DNA from: Microbacterium hydrocarbonoxydans
Lineage (GTDB): Bacteria > Actinomycetota > Actinomycetes > Actinomycetales > Microbacteriaceae
Length of the DNA: 64,000 nt
Reading direction: 5' to 3'
NCBI RefSeq assembly: GCF_023715885.1
Contig: NZ_JAMBOY010000001.1
Coordinates: forward strand, 682,001 to 746,000
Within the stretch, counting starts at the first letter, position 1. Every line of letters starts with the position of its first letter. Position numbers and translations under genes: made by a program. The notes under the pieces were generated by a model. That model made no database searches and was not told the DNA's origin. It saw nothing but the letters and a program-made list of their open reading frames with translations. This document shows, one piece after another, positions 7,974-16,230 of this stretch.

Positions 7974-9467
7974 ATGAAGCTCGCTCGCACGCTGGGCATC
8001 CTCGTCGCCGGCGCTCTCGCCGGCACGGCAGCTGCCTCGGCCGTCCCCATCGTCGCCACCGCGGCCGTCGATCCGAATCGCCATGTCGTCGTCATCGGCG
8101 TGGACGGTCTGCTGTTCGACAAGATCGCTCCCGCGAACGCCCCCGTCCTCGACTCGATGATCGCGTCGGGGTACTCGAGCACCACCTCGCTCTACGCGGC
8201 ACCCATGGCCCAGACCCTGTCCGGGCCGGGCTGGGCCACGAACCTCCTCGGAGTGTGGCCCGACAAGCACAAGGTCCTCGGCAACAGCTGGACCGCCGCC
8301 AGCATCGCCGCCTACCCCGACTTCCTGACGCGCCTCGAGAACGCCGACCGCGCACACAGCACCTACGCCGCCGTCACGTGGGCGCCGCTCATCAACGGCT
8401 CCGGGGGGCCTGGCCTCATCACGACCGCCGTCGACCGCCGGTACGTCTCCACAGGTGACGCGGACACCGCGGCGAATGCGGCATCGTACCTGCGCGACTC
8501 CGCACCGAATGCCTCGTTCATCCACTTCGACGACGTCGATCACGCGGGTCACTCCTACGGCGCGGCCTCGCAGCAGTACCTGGATGCCGTTGCCGAGATC
8601 GACGGGTACATCGGACAGATCCGCAGCGCAGTCGCCTCGCGCCCGAACGCCGCGTCGGAGTCGTGGACGTACATCATCACCTCCGATCACGGTCACACCG
8701 ACGGCGGTGGGCACGGCGGCAACACGGCGGCCGAGCGCTCTTCGTTCATCATCAAGACCGGTCCGGGGGTGGCGAAGACCACACCGGCTGTCGCGCCGAA
8801 GAACGTCGACATCGCCGCTGACGTGCTCAGCATGTTCGGCGTGGCGATCCCCGCGGAGTTCGACGGACGTCCGCTCTCGGCGACGTCGACCGACCCGTTC
8901 GACACCCGCGCGGGCAGCCTGCAGGGCCGTGTCGACGAGACCGGGATCCCCTCCACGACTCGGGGATGGACCAAGTCGTTCCCGTCGGGCTGGAGCGTCG
9001 ACGACTCGGGTATGGGCACAGGCGGCGTGACCGAATGGCGGGGGTGGTCGCTCACGACCGACCCGTTCTGGACCGCCACCGAGCGCGGTCAGCAGCGCGA
9101 GTCGAACGTGCGGGCCCGCGGCGTCTTCGCGGTCGCGGACAGCGACGAGTGGTCGGACAAGGCGCGCACCGGCACGTTCAACAGCCTGCTCACCTCGCAG
9201 ACCTACGCGGTGGGCGGCAAGAGCAGCGCGACGGTGTCCTTCGTGTCGCACTATCGCAAGGAGGGTGCCGAGACGGCGTCCGTCCTCGTCTCGTTCGACG
9301 GGGGCGCCTGGCAGAACGTGACCACGTACACAGGCGATCGGATCGCGGTCGCGGAGAAGTTCACGGTGGCCGTTCCCGGCGGCGCGTCGTCGATGCGAGT
9401 GCGATTCTCGCTGACCGGAGGCGACAACAACTGGTACTGGGCGGTGGACGACCTGCGGGTGGGGTGA
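7974..9467 (+). CDS. Secreted nucleotide pyrophosphatase/phosphodiesterase-type alkaline phosphatase superfamily protein
   Basis: The product has 497 residues from the ATG at 7974, preceded by agaaggaac. A Sec signal peptide ends near ATAA. The mature protein starts HVVVIGVDGLLFD, giving the first metal Asp. A Thr nucleophile candidate lies in MAQTLSGPGWATNLLGVWPDKH, metal His/Asp in HFDDVDHAGHSYG and SDHGHTDGGGHGG. These are the two-metal site residues of the NPP/alkaline phosphatase superfamily. The last 150 residues form a beta-rich C-terminal domain. It probably releases phosphate from nucleotides or other diesters outside the cell. It is monocistronic, closed by the hairpin at 9479-9509. 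Confidence 0.85.
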   Translation: MKLARTLGILVAGALAGTAAASAVPIVATAAVDPNRHVVVIGVDGLLFDKIAPANAPVLDSMIASGYSSTTSLYAAPMAQTLSGPGWATNLLGVWPDKHKVLGNSWTAASIAAYPDFLTRLENADRAHSTYAAVTWAPLINGSGGPGLITTAVDRRYVSTGDADTAANAASYLRDSAPNASFIHFDDVDHAGHSYGAASQQYLDAVAEIDGYIGQIRSAVASRPNAASESWTYIITSDHGHTDGGGHGGNTAAERSSFIIKTGPGVAKTTPAVAPKNVDIAADVLSMFGVAIPAEFDGRPLSATSTDPFDTRAGSLQGRVDETGIPSTTRGWTKSFPSGWSVDDSGMGTGGVTEWRGWSLTTDPFWTATERGQQRESNVRARGVFAVADSDEWSDKARTGTFNSLLTSQTYAVGGKSSATVSFVSHYRKEGAETASVLVSFDGGAWQNVTTYTGDRIAVAEKFTVAVPGGASSMRVRFSLTGGDNNWYWAVDDLRVG

Positions 9468-9478
9468 GCGCCGGGGCG

Positions 9479-9509
9479 CGGTGGGCGGCGTCGACGACGC
9501 CGCCCACCG
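9479..9509 (+). terminator. Hairpin after the phosphodiesterase gene
   Basis: A perfect 14-bp stem, CGGTGGGCGGCGTC paired with its complement, with a 3-nt loop, starts 11 bp after the stop at 9467. It is followed by a pyrimidine-rich stretch but no long T tract, as is common in high-GC actinobacteria. Confidence 0.8.
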
Positions 9510-9761
9510 TGCCCTTCTGCTTCATCCCGGAATATTAACTGCGCCCAAGAAAGCGGCCACCGCCATGCGGAGAGACCACCGCACGGGCCGTCGTGCCGCG
9601 GAGTTCCGGGATTTCTTCCTGCTGCGGTCGGCTCCTGAGGGACGGTGTCGGGCAGCCTCGTCACGCCCTCCGACGGGTTGACGCCTCCCACGCCCGCCCC
9701 TAGGTTCCGTCAGCAAGGGCGCGCCCCAGGCGCCCCGTTCTCAACCACGAGAGGAAGAACC

Positions 9762-11600
9762 TTGTCCCCACTCGCCCGGAAGCGCCGGCTCTCCCCACGC
9801 GGCCTCACCGCAACGGCCGCCGCCTTCGCCTGTCTCTCGCTGATCATGACCCCGTCGTTCGCCGGCGCGACCGCAGACGATCCCGACGACCCGGAGATCG
9901 TGGGTGCGGCCTCGCCCTCCGCGGTCGAGGGCGAGTACCTCGTCGTCCTGAAGCCCCAGTCCGCTCTCGGTGCCGCCGACGACATCGCCTCCGCACTGAC
10001 GCAGACCCTCGGCGGCGAGATCCTCGACGTGTTCAACACAGTGCTCGACGGATACTCCGCGACCCTCACCGAATCGGAGGCGCTCGCCATAGCCGCTGAC
10101 GACCGCGTCGACCACGTGGAGCAGGCGCAGAAGGTGTACGCCCTCGACGAGCAGGTGGGCCCGCCCAGCTGGGGAACCGACCGCGTCGATCAGCGCGATC
10201 TCCCGCTCGACGCGCGGTTCCGGTATCCGGATTCCGCGGGCTCGGGTGTCAACGTGTACATCGTCGACTCCGGCATCCGTCTCACTCACGCGGAGTTCGC
10301 GGGGCGGATCCGCCCGGGCTTCGACGCCGTCACTGCCGGCGGCAACGGCGCCGACTGCAACGGGCACGGGACGCACGTCGCCGGTACCGCGGTCGGCTCG
10401 ACGTACGGCGTGGCCAAGAAGGCTTCCGTGTACCCGGTGCGCGTGCTCGACTGCCGCGGTGAGACGGTCAGCACAACCATTCTCAAGGGCATCGAGTGGG
10501 TCGCCGAGAACGCCGTCCGACCGGCCGTCGTGAACTACAGCGTCGGATGCCGCACCGCCTGCTCGATCCCTTCGATCGACACGGCTGTCAAGAATCTCGT
10601 CGCATCGGGCGTCACCTGGGTCTCGGCCGCGGGCAACAGCAACGACGACGCATGCAGGTACAGTCCCCAGCTCGTACCCGAGACCATCACGGTGGGCAAC
10701 ACCACCCGAGTCGACGCCAAGGCTCCCTCGAGCAGCTGGGGCCGGTGCCTCGACGTCTGGGCTCCGGGTAGCGAGATCGTCTCCTCATGGTTCACCGGAG
10801 ACACCGAGGCCGCGACCGCGACAGGCACGTCGATGGCCTCGCCGCAGGTCGCCGGTGCTGCGGCGCTGTTCCTCGGCGCCGATCCCGCCGCGACCCCGGC
10901 GCAGGTGCATGCGGCCATCATCGACAACGCGACACCGGGCAAGATCACCGGCCTCGACCCTGCGTCGACGAACCGTCTGCTCTTCACCGGATTCCTGAAC
11001 GGCGCGACGCCTCCTGGGCCGACACCGGTCGACCTCGCCGCCGTCGCCGACCAGAGCGGCACGGTCGGGCAGCCGCTGAGCATCGCGACCCGAGCGACGG
11101 GCGGCACTGCACCCTACGCGTTCACGGCGACGGGGCTGCCCGACGGTCTGACGATCGACGCATCGACGGGAACGATCTCCGGAACGCCGACGGCTGCTGC
11201 GACATCCCACGTCACCGTCACCGTGCGCGACGCCGGCTCACCGACGACCAGCGATTCGATGACCTTCCGCATCGTCGTGGCGGAGGGCGCCGTGACCCCG
11301 CCCAGCACCTGTGCGGGAACGCTCGTCAGCTCCGGCTCGCTGACCGCCGGGCAGCAGGCGACCTCGGCGGCGTTCACCCGCGTCGCCGGCTCGCTGGAGG
11401 TCTGCCTCGACGGACCCGACGGGGCGGACTTCGACGTCTACCTGCAGCGGAACTACTCGTTCCTGGGCTGGATCACCGTCGCACAGGGCACGTCGATGAA
11501 CCCGGATGAGAAATTCGGCTACCGGGCGACAGCCGGCTCGTATCGTCTGGTCGTCAAGGCCGACGCGGGATCGGGGGCCTTCGCGGCCACGGTGAAGTGA
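9762..11600 (+). CDS. Secreted S8 subtilisin-like serine protease
   Basis: The TTG at 9762 is preceded by gagaggaag and starts SPLARKRRLSPRG followed by a hydrophobic stretch ending SFAGA, a Sec or twin-Arg-free signal peptide; upstream codons in frame have no ribosome site. Residues about 45-125 are an I9 propeptide (EGEYLVVLKPQ). The catalytic triad is visible: Asp in YIVDSGI, His in NGHGTHVAGT, Ser in GTSMASPQVAGAAALF. After the protease come a putative-Ig (He_PIG) repeat containing LPDGLTIDASTGTISGTP and a C-terminal beta domain that may be a pre-peptidase C-terminal type. It should be an extracellular protease. Confidence 0.93.
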   Translation: MSPLARKRRLSPRGLTATAAAFACLSLIMTPSFAGATADDPDDPEIVGAASPSAVEGEYLVVLKPQSALGAADDIASALTQTLGGEILDVFNTVLDGYSATLTESEALAIAADDRVDHVEQAQKVYALDEQVGPPSWGTDRVDQRDLPLDARFRYPDSAGSGVNVYIVDSGIRLTHAEFAGRIRPGFDAVTAGGNGADCNGHGTHVAGTAVGSTYGVAKKASVYPVRVLDCRGETVSTTILKGIEWVAENAVRPAVVNYSVGCRTACSIPSIDTAVKNLVASGVTWVSAAGNSNDDACRYSPQLVPETITVGNTTRVDAKAPSSSWGRCLDVWAPGSEIVSSWFTGDTEAATATGTSMASPQVAGAAALFLGADPAATPAQVHAAIIDNATPGKITGLDPASTNRLLFTGFLNGATPPGPTPVDLAAVADQSGTVGQPLSIATRATGGTAPYAFTATGLPDGLTIDASTGTISGTPTAAATSHVTVTVRDAGSPTTSDSMTFRIVVAEGAVTPPSTCAGTLVSSGSLTAGQQATSAAFTRVAGSLEVCLDGPDGADFDVYLQRNYSFLGWITVAQGTSMNPDEKFGYRATAGSYRLVVKADAGSGAFAATVK

Positions 11601-11623
11601 GCATCACCGGAAGGTGAGGTCAA

Positions 11624-11657
11624 GGTGGGCGGAGCGGATGAAGGCGCTCCGCCCACC
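11624..11657 (+). terminator. Hairpin after the subtilase gene
   Basis: A perfect 13-bp GC-rich stem (GGTGGGCGGAGCG and its complement) with an 8-nt loop lies 23 bp after the stop at 11600. The arm resembles the stem after the phosphodiesterase gene (GGTGGGCGG). Confidence 0.8.
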
Positions 11658-11815
11658 GGTGCCGTCGACGAGGAGGACGGCGGGAGAACGACCGCTCGGC
11701 ACCCCTGCCGCGTGCGATCGTGTCACCAGGAGATCAGAGTCGCGTTCACGGCTCGGCGTTCTCCTGTGAACGGCAGGTGGTCGGAGCTGGGCCGCAGCGA
11801 CGAGACCGCGCGGCG

Positions 11816-12688
11816 TCAGTCGTCGGTGTCGGTGCCGACCACGGCGAAGTCGGCGCTGAAGTCGATGTCGACGGATCGACGGTCGCTCGACACGACGCGC
11901 GCGTCATAAGGGCTCGCGGCGTCGTCGTCGACGTCGAGGTCGGTGATCAGACCATCGGCCTCGTCGAGCGCCGCCGCGACCAGGGCACGCAGAGCCGCGT
12001 CGTCGAGCACGTACGCGGGAGCCGTGTCGTCGTCGGCCTCGTCGTCCGAGGAGATCACGGTCGCCGACCCCTCGGCGTCGACGCGGACCTCGGTCTCGCC
12101 GCCGGTTCCGTTCGTGAGCTCGACCTCCCAGGTGCCGTCGCGCTTGGCGTCGATCGAGGTGACCTCGCCCTCCGCGGCGCCGCGCGCGGCGTTCGCGACG
12201 TCGATGAGGTCGTCCGCGGAGTCGGTGCCGATCCCCGTGACGGGGCCGTCCGACGGTCCCTCGTCGCGTCGGTCCTCGTCGCGGTCGTCGCCGGGCCCTC
12301 CGCCCCGCTGGCCCTGATCGGGTGCGTCCTCGTCGCCGCGCGGACCCTCGGAGAACCCGGGGCGATCGTCGTCGTCGCCGAACTCGTCGCCGATCGCCGC
12401 ACCGACGGCGACTCCGCCTCCGGCGAGCAGCACGGCGGCGGCGATCCCGCCGCCGATCAGCCATCCCCGTCGGCTCTTCTTCGGAGCGGGTGCGGCCGGC
12501 ACGGGTGCTGACTGCGCGGTCGCACCCGTCGCGGGGTGCTGCGCGGTCTGCGCGGCGGGGATATCGGATGCCGGGGCGACGGGAACCGTCGGTGCATCCG
12601 GCGACGAGGTCGGGGTGGTCTGGGGCGCCGTGCGCGCGGCATCCTCTGACTCGGGGCTGTGGTCCTGGTTCGGGGTCTTGTCGTTCAT
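11816..12688 (-). CDS. PepSY-domain membrane protein next to a two-component system
   Basis: The product has 290 residues. Residues 1-75 are a Pro/Ala/Thr-rich cytoplasmic segment. One membrane helix follows at about 76-100 (GWLIGGGIAAAVLLAGGGVAVGAA in part). A very acidic Asp-rich linker leads to a PepSY-like domain with IDVANAARGAAEGEVTSIDAKRD and a WEVEL strand. PepSY domains are extracytoplasmic modules often linked to histidine kinases or proteases; here it may sense envelope signals or inhibit a partner. Three CTGAAGC direct repeats lie just upstream, matching repeats before the adjacent regulator gene, so it is likely under that system's control. Confidence 0.75.
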   Translation of the reverse strand: MNDKTPNQDHSPESEDAARTAPQTTPTSSPDAPTVPVAPASDIPAAQTAQHPATGATAQSAPVPAAPAPKKSRRGWLIGGGIAAAVLLAGGGVAVGAAIGDEFGDDDDRPGFSEGPRGDEDAPDQGQRGGGPGDDRDEDRRDEGPSDGPVTGIGTDSADDLIDVANAARGAAEGEVTSIDAKRDGTWEVELTNGTGGETEVRVDAEGSATVISSDDEADDDTAPAYVLDDAALRALVAAALDEADGLITDLDVDDDAASPYDARVVSSDRRSVDIDFSADFAVVGTDTDD

Positions 12689-12712
12689 GTCTTCGATGGT
12701 GTCGGACGGGCG

Positions 12713-12740
12713 CTGAAGCGATCCTGAAGCCTCCTGAAGC
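12713..12740 (-). promoter_or_regulatory. Three CTGAAGC direct repeats upstream of the PepSY gene
   Basis: CTGAAGC occurs at 12713-12719, 12724-12730 and 12734-12740, spacing 11 and 10 bp, one helical turn apart. OmpR/PhoB-family regulators bind such direct repeats. The nearest repeat is 25 bp from the PepSY start codon, the same distance as the related repeats before the response-regulator gene. Confidence 0.6.
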
Positions 12741-12773
12741 GGCTTTCAGGAACGCGGCGTTCCGCGGTGGTCG

Positions 12774-12932
12774 CCGCGTTTCGTCTCGTCGCTGCGCTCC
12801 TCGCTCAACGACCGGTGACCAAACCCCCGGATCGTTGAGCGAGCGGAGCGAGACGAAACGAGGTGAGTGCCGTGCGACGCGTACCGCGTTTCGTCTCGTC
12901 GCTGCGCTCCTCGCTCAACGACCTGTGACCAA
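12774..12932. repeat. Direct and inverted copies of a TTTCGTCTCG...CTCAACGA repeat
   Basis: A 49-bp unit at 12774-12822 is repeated directly at 12884-12932 with one mismatch, 110 bp apart. Between them, at 12832-12860, is a shorter inverted copy (TCGTTGAGCGAGCGGAGCG then AGACGAAACG). The direct-inverted-direct layout can form alternative hairpins. Similar GTTGAGCGAGCGGAGCGAG words are common intergenic repeats in Microbacteriaceae, by my recollection. It sits downstream of the histidine kinase gene and upstream of the PepSY promoter, so it may end kinase transcription. Confidence 0.85.
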
Positions 12933-12947
12933 CCGACAACTGCGGTG

Positions 12948-14261
12948 TCAGGCGAGGGGCAGCATCACCACGAAGCGGGCGCCGCCCCAGCGCGACTCGT
13001 CCACCGTCACCGTGCCATGGGCCGCGGTCGCGATGGCACGGACGATCGACAGCCCGAGTCCGCTGCCTCCGGCATCCCGGCTCCGCGCCTCGTCGAGCCG
13101 CACGAAGCGCTCGAAGACCCGCTCGCGCTCCTCGGGAGGGACGCCGGATCCGTCGTCCTCGACCGTGACGAACACGTGCCGGTCGACGGGCGTGACGCCC
13201 ACCGCCACGCGACCGCGACTGTGCCGGGCGGCATTGTCGGCGAGGTTGCGCACGAGCTGACCGAGGAGCCGCGGATCCCCCTGCACGCGGGCCGCCGCGA
13301 TGCCGGAGCCGTCGACGTCGAGACCCGACGCGCGCAGCCGTCGCACCTCACCGAGGGCGAGGTCGTCGAGATCCACCAGTTCGTCGTGCGTGCTCGCCCC
13401 CTCATCGAGGCGCGCCAGCAGCAGCAGCGATTCGACGATGCCCTGCAGGCGGAGCCCCTCCTCCGATACGACTTCCGCGAGCTCGTCGAGGCTGGTCGTC
13501 GCCGGGTGCGTGCGCGCGAGCTCCGCGTGCTGACGGATCGTCGCGAGCGGAGACCGCAGCTCGTGTGAGGCATCGGACACGAACCGGCGCTGGGCGGTCG
13601 CCGAGGCGTCGAGCCGGTCGAGCATCCCGTTCATCGTGACGGCGAGCGCGGCGATCTCGTCGGCAGACGGGGGCACCTCGACCCGGCGATGGAGGCGTTC
13701 GGCGGTGATCCCGTCGACCTCCTCGCGAATGCGGTTCACGGGTCGCAGCGCGCGCCCTGTGACGAGCCAGGTGGTCGCGGCGACCAGCGCCAGCAGCAGC
13801 GGAACGGCGATCACGAGGAGCAGCGCGACCGTCGACAGCGCCTCATCGTCGTCGTCGAGGGGCACCGCGAGCACGAGGGTCTGGTCGTCCCGCAGGTCCT
13901 CGGAGACGACGAGCATCGGCTTGTCGTCGATGGTCATCGTGTGCGTGTCACCGTCGGAGGGCAGCGCGGTCGAGCCGAGTTCGTCCTGCGCCTCCTCGCT
14001 CGCGGCTCGCACAGTCCCGTCCGGTCCGATCACCTGCACGATCTCGTCGTCCAGCGTGCGGACGTCTCGCCCGCCGGGGCCGTCGAGGCGGTCGACGAGC
14101 TCTTCGACCCGCTGCTCCGCGGCGCGCTCGGTGGTGGCGCGGATGCTCGCGCTGAGGATGCCGTAGAACGAGAACGCACCGATGAGCAGCGCCGCGGCCA
14201 CGACGAGAGTCGCTCCGAGTGTGGTCCGTCCCCGCACCGAGCGCCACCCGCGACTACCCAC
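12948..14261 (-). CDS. Sensor histidine kinase of an OmpR-type two-component system
   Basis: The product has about 437 residues from the GTG at 14261, which overlaps the regulator stop (GTGGGTAG). An ATG 51 bp further upstream lies inside the regulator gene, and its first residues are only an out-of-frame reading of it. Order: membrane helix (VVAAALLIGAFSFYG), about 110-residue extracellular sensor, second helix, HAMP linker, dimerisation domain with the phospho-accepting His in DASHELRSPL, then ATPase motifs NLADNAARH, DDGSGVP and GGSGLGLSIV. It should autophosphorylate and pass phosphate to the regulator at 14254. The input signal is unknown; the PepSY protein nearby may take part. Confidence 0.93.
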   Translation of the reverse strand: MGSRGWRSVRGRTTLGATLVVAAALLIGAFSFYGILSASIRATTERAAEQRVEELVDRLDGPGGRDVRTLDDEIVQVIGPDGTVRAASEEAQDELGSTALPSDGDTHTMTIDDKPMLVVSEDLRDDQTLVLAVPLDDDDEALSTVALLLVIAVPLLLALVAATTWLVTGRALRPVNRIREEVDGITAERLHRRVEVPPSADEIAALAVTMNGMLDRLDASATAQRRFVSDASHELRSPLATIRQHAELARTHPATTSLDELAEVVSEEGLRLQGIVESLLLLARLDEGASTHDELVDLDDLALGEVRRLRASGLDVDGSGIAAARVQGDPRLLGQLVRNLADNAARHSRGRVAVGVTPVDRHVFVTVEDDGSGVPPEERERVFERFVRLDEARSRDAGGSGLGLSIVRAIATAAHGTVTVDESRWGGARFVVMLPLA

Positions 14262-14931
14262 CGTCGGCCGCCAATCGGTAGCCGGCGCCGCGGATCGTCT
14301 CGATCGCCTCACGGCCGAACGGTTTGTCGACCTTGCGGCGCAGGTGGCCGACGTACACCTCGACGATGTTCGGATCGCCGTCGAAATCGTCGTCCCACAC
14401 GCCGTCGATGAGCGCGCGCTTCGAGAGCATCTGGCCGCGATGCCGCATCAGGTGCTCGAGCACGGCGAACTCGCGGGCGGTGAGGGTGATGAGCGTGTCG
14501 CCGCGCCAGACGCGATGCGCCGCCGGGTCGAGCCGCAGGTCGCCCGCTTCGAGGATCGCGGGTCGCGCAACGGCGCCTCGGCGCACGAGGGCCCGGAGCC
14601 GTGCGACGAGGATCGCGAACGAGAACGGCTTCGTCACGTAGTCGTCGGCGCCGGTCTCCAGCGCCTCGACCTGATCCCACTCGCCGTCCTTCGCGGTCAG
14701 CATCAGCACGGGCGTCCAGTTCTCCTCGGCGCGCAGCGCCTCGCAGACCTTCCAGCCGCTCATGCCCGGCATCATGAGATCGAGCACGATCGCGTCGTAG
14801 CCGGTCTCGCGGGCCCGCCACAGTCCGTCGACACCGTTGTGCGCGACGTCGACCGCGAAGCCTTCCGCCTCGAGGCCCCGCCGAACGGCGTCGGCCAAGC
14901 GCACCTCGTCGTCCACCACCAGGATCCGCAT
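14254..14931 (-). CDS. OmpR-family response regulator
   Basis: The product has 225 residues. The receiver domain begins MRILVVDDEVRLA, with phospho-acceptor Asp in AIVLDLMMPGMSG, the Thr in MLTAKD and Lys in YVTKPF. The winged-helix DNA-binding domain ends VEVYVGHLRRKVDKP and IRGAGYRLA. It is first in an operon with the kinase, overlapping it by 8 bp. Two CTGAA direct repeats 11 bp apart lie 24-41 bp before the start, suggesting autoregulation. Confidence 0.95.
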   Translation of the reverse strand: MRILVVDDEVRLADAVRRGLEAEGFAVDVAHNGVDGLWRARETGYDAIVLDLMMPGMSGWKVCEALRAEENWTPVLMLTAKDGEWDQVEALETGADDYVTKPFSFAILVARLRALVRRGAVARPAILEAGDLRLDPAAHRVWRGDTLITLTAREFAVLEHLMRHRGQMLSKRALIDGVWDDDFDGDPNIVEVYVGHLRRKVDKPFGREAIETIRGAGYRLAADGG

Positions 14932-14954
14932 TCACCCAGTGTGGCGGCCGCGCG

Positions 14955-14972
14955 CTGAATCAGGGCTGAAGG
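14955..14972 (-). promoter_or_regulatory. Two CTGAA direct repeats upstream of the response regulator
   Basis: CTGAATC (14955-14961) and CTGAAGG (14966-14972) are spaced 11 bp apart. They start 24 bp from the regulator start codon, in the same orientation and nearly the same position as the CTGAAGC repeats before the PepSY gene. This supports a shared OmpR-type operator. Confidence 0.55.
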
Positions 14973-15150
14973 ACGCTCGGGAACCGAGGCGACGGGACGA
15001 ATTATGAAACCGGTTGACGGTGCCGAGGGACAAGGCGGACATCCACAACCGATATACAGCGTCGGGATCACGGGATGGCGCGTTCGGCCGCGGGGAGCCT
15101 CTGTCACAATCGCCATGGCGGAAGGGCCGCCACCGTTCCGAGGGAGGGGA

Positions 15151-16023
15151 ATGGAGAGCGATGAATCACCGCCGAGCGCGTTCGCCCAGGCTCTCAGAGG
15201 GGCACTCGAGCGGCGCGGGATCTCGCTGCGCACGCTGCGCAGTCGGCTGCGCGACCGCGGCCACGAGGTGAGCATCGCTTCGCTCTCGCTCTGGCAGTCC
15301 GGAGCGCGCCGACCGAGCACGGATGCGTCCGCCGATGTGGTTCGGGAACTCGAGGACCTCCTCGGTCTCGATGACGGGCACCTGGCCGGGATGCTGCGTC
15401 CGCACCGCCGTGTTCCGCCGGACCGGAACATCCCTTTCGCCAGCTTCATCGGCCTCGAGCACAACAGCGTGACGGATGAGAGCTCGGCGCGGCAGCTGTC
15501 GGAGCGCTCCTCGACCCTGATGTCGTACGTGGATGCGACCGGAAGGTTGACGCGCAACGTCGCCAGGAACGTCTGGCAGGCCCGAGTGGACGGCGCGCAG
15601 GAGGTGGCCGCCTTCCTCACCGTCGAACCGGAGGAGGTGGCGCCGCCGAAGGTGCGGGGTCTGATCGGATGCGAACTGTCCGACGTCGTGACCGACACGC
15701 GGCAGCGGGTCATGCGCGTCACCGTGCGGCTGAACGCGCCGCTCCTCAAGGGCGACATGGCACTCGCCGAATGGGAGTCGTTCGACCACCGCTACGAGCC
15801 GGACGCGGTCAGCGACTTCCAGGGGCTCGTCGCGGTGCGGCCAGAGGCCGAGGTCGGCGTGTTCATCTACTTCGACCCCGAGCACCTGCCGCGCCGATGC
15901 CTCGTCTCCGTGGAGACGGAGGACACCCACCGCGTGTTCGCGACGTCGCCCGTCGGAGCGTGCGTCTCGCACATCGAGTACGACTTCGGCCCCGGGATGA
16001 TCGCGGTCGAGTGGGAGTGGTAG
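15151..16023 (+). CDS. Uncharacterised protein with N-terminal HTH-like region
   Basis: The product has 290 residues from the ATG at 15151, which has a gggagggga ribosome site; upstream in-frame ATGs lack one. Residues about 8-75 (AFAQALRGALERRGISLRTL, then SIASLSLWQSGARRPS) look like an XRE-type helix-turn-helix: a helix pair, then a Trp-Gln-Ser-Gly turn as in SxWExGxRxP. The remaining 210 residues are beta-rich with repeated ligand-domain-like strands (RVTVRLNAPLLKGD, CLVSVETEDTHRVF). I do not recognise a named family for that part. It could be a transcriptional regulator with a sensory beta domain. It is divergent from the response regulator. Confidence 0.7.
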   Translation: MESDESPPSAFAQALRGALERRGISLRTLRSRLRDRGHEVSIASLSLWQSGARRPSTDASADVVRELEDLLGLDDGHLAGMLRPHRRVPPDRNIPFASFIGLEHNSVTDESSARQLSERSSTLMSYVDATGRLTRNVARNVWQARVDGAQEVAAFLTVEPEEVAPPKVRGLIGCELSDVVTDTRQRVMRVTVRLNAPLLKGDMALAEWESFDHRYEPDAVSDFQGLVAVRPEAEVGVFIYFDPEHLPRRCLVSVETEDTHRVFATSPVGACVSHIEYDFGPGMIAVEWEW

Positions 16024-16026
16024 ATC

Positions 16027-16230
16027 TCACACGTCGGTGCGGAACCCCGCCGCCTTGTGCGTGCCGTCGCAGAACGGCTTGATCGTCGAGAGGCCGCACC
16101 GGCACAGGGCGACCGTGCGACGAGTGACCTCGATCGGCTCACCCTCGACGGTCTGCAGCGACGCCGCGCCTCGCACCAGCAGCGGTCCATCGGGGTAGGC
16201 CGTGATCGTCACCGCGTCGGACGCCGTCAT
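16027..16230 (-). CDS. CDGSH iron-sulfur domain protein
   Basis: The product has 67 residues. The C-terminal half carries CRCGLSTIKPFCDGTHKAAGF, a complete CxCx2(S/T)x3PxCDGxH motif that binds a redox-active [2Fe-2S] cluster through three Cys and one His. The start ATG overlaps the stop of the upstream iron-containing redox enzyme gene by 4 bp (ATGA), so both are made together. It probably acts as an electron donor or cluster shuttle for that enzyme; this is inference from coupling. Confidence 0.9.
   Translation of the reverse strand: MTASDAVTITAYPDGPLLVRGAASLQTVEGEPIEVTRRTVALCRCGLSTIKPFCDGTHKAAGFRTDV

Noticed and set aside
12948..14312. Histidine kinase start at 14312
   Set aside because: The extra 17 residues lie inside the regulator gene out of frame; the GTG at 14261 overlapping the regulator stop is the normal coupling.
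15008..15015. AACCGGTT, a third LacI-like palindrome, before the HTH-like gene
   Set aside because: It is an 8-bp word that can occur by chance in GC-rich DNA, and the gene has no sugar-related neighbours. The flanks match the 50-kb operators only on one side.
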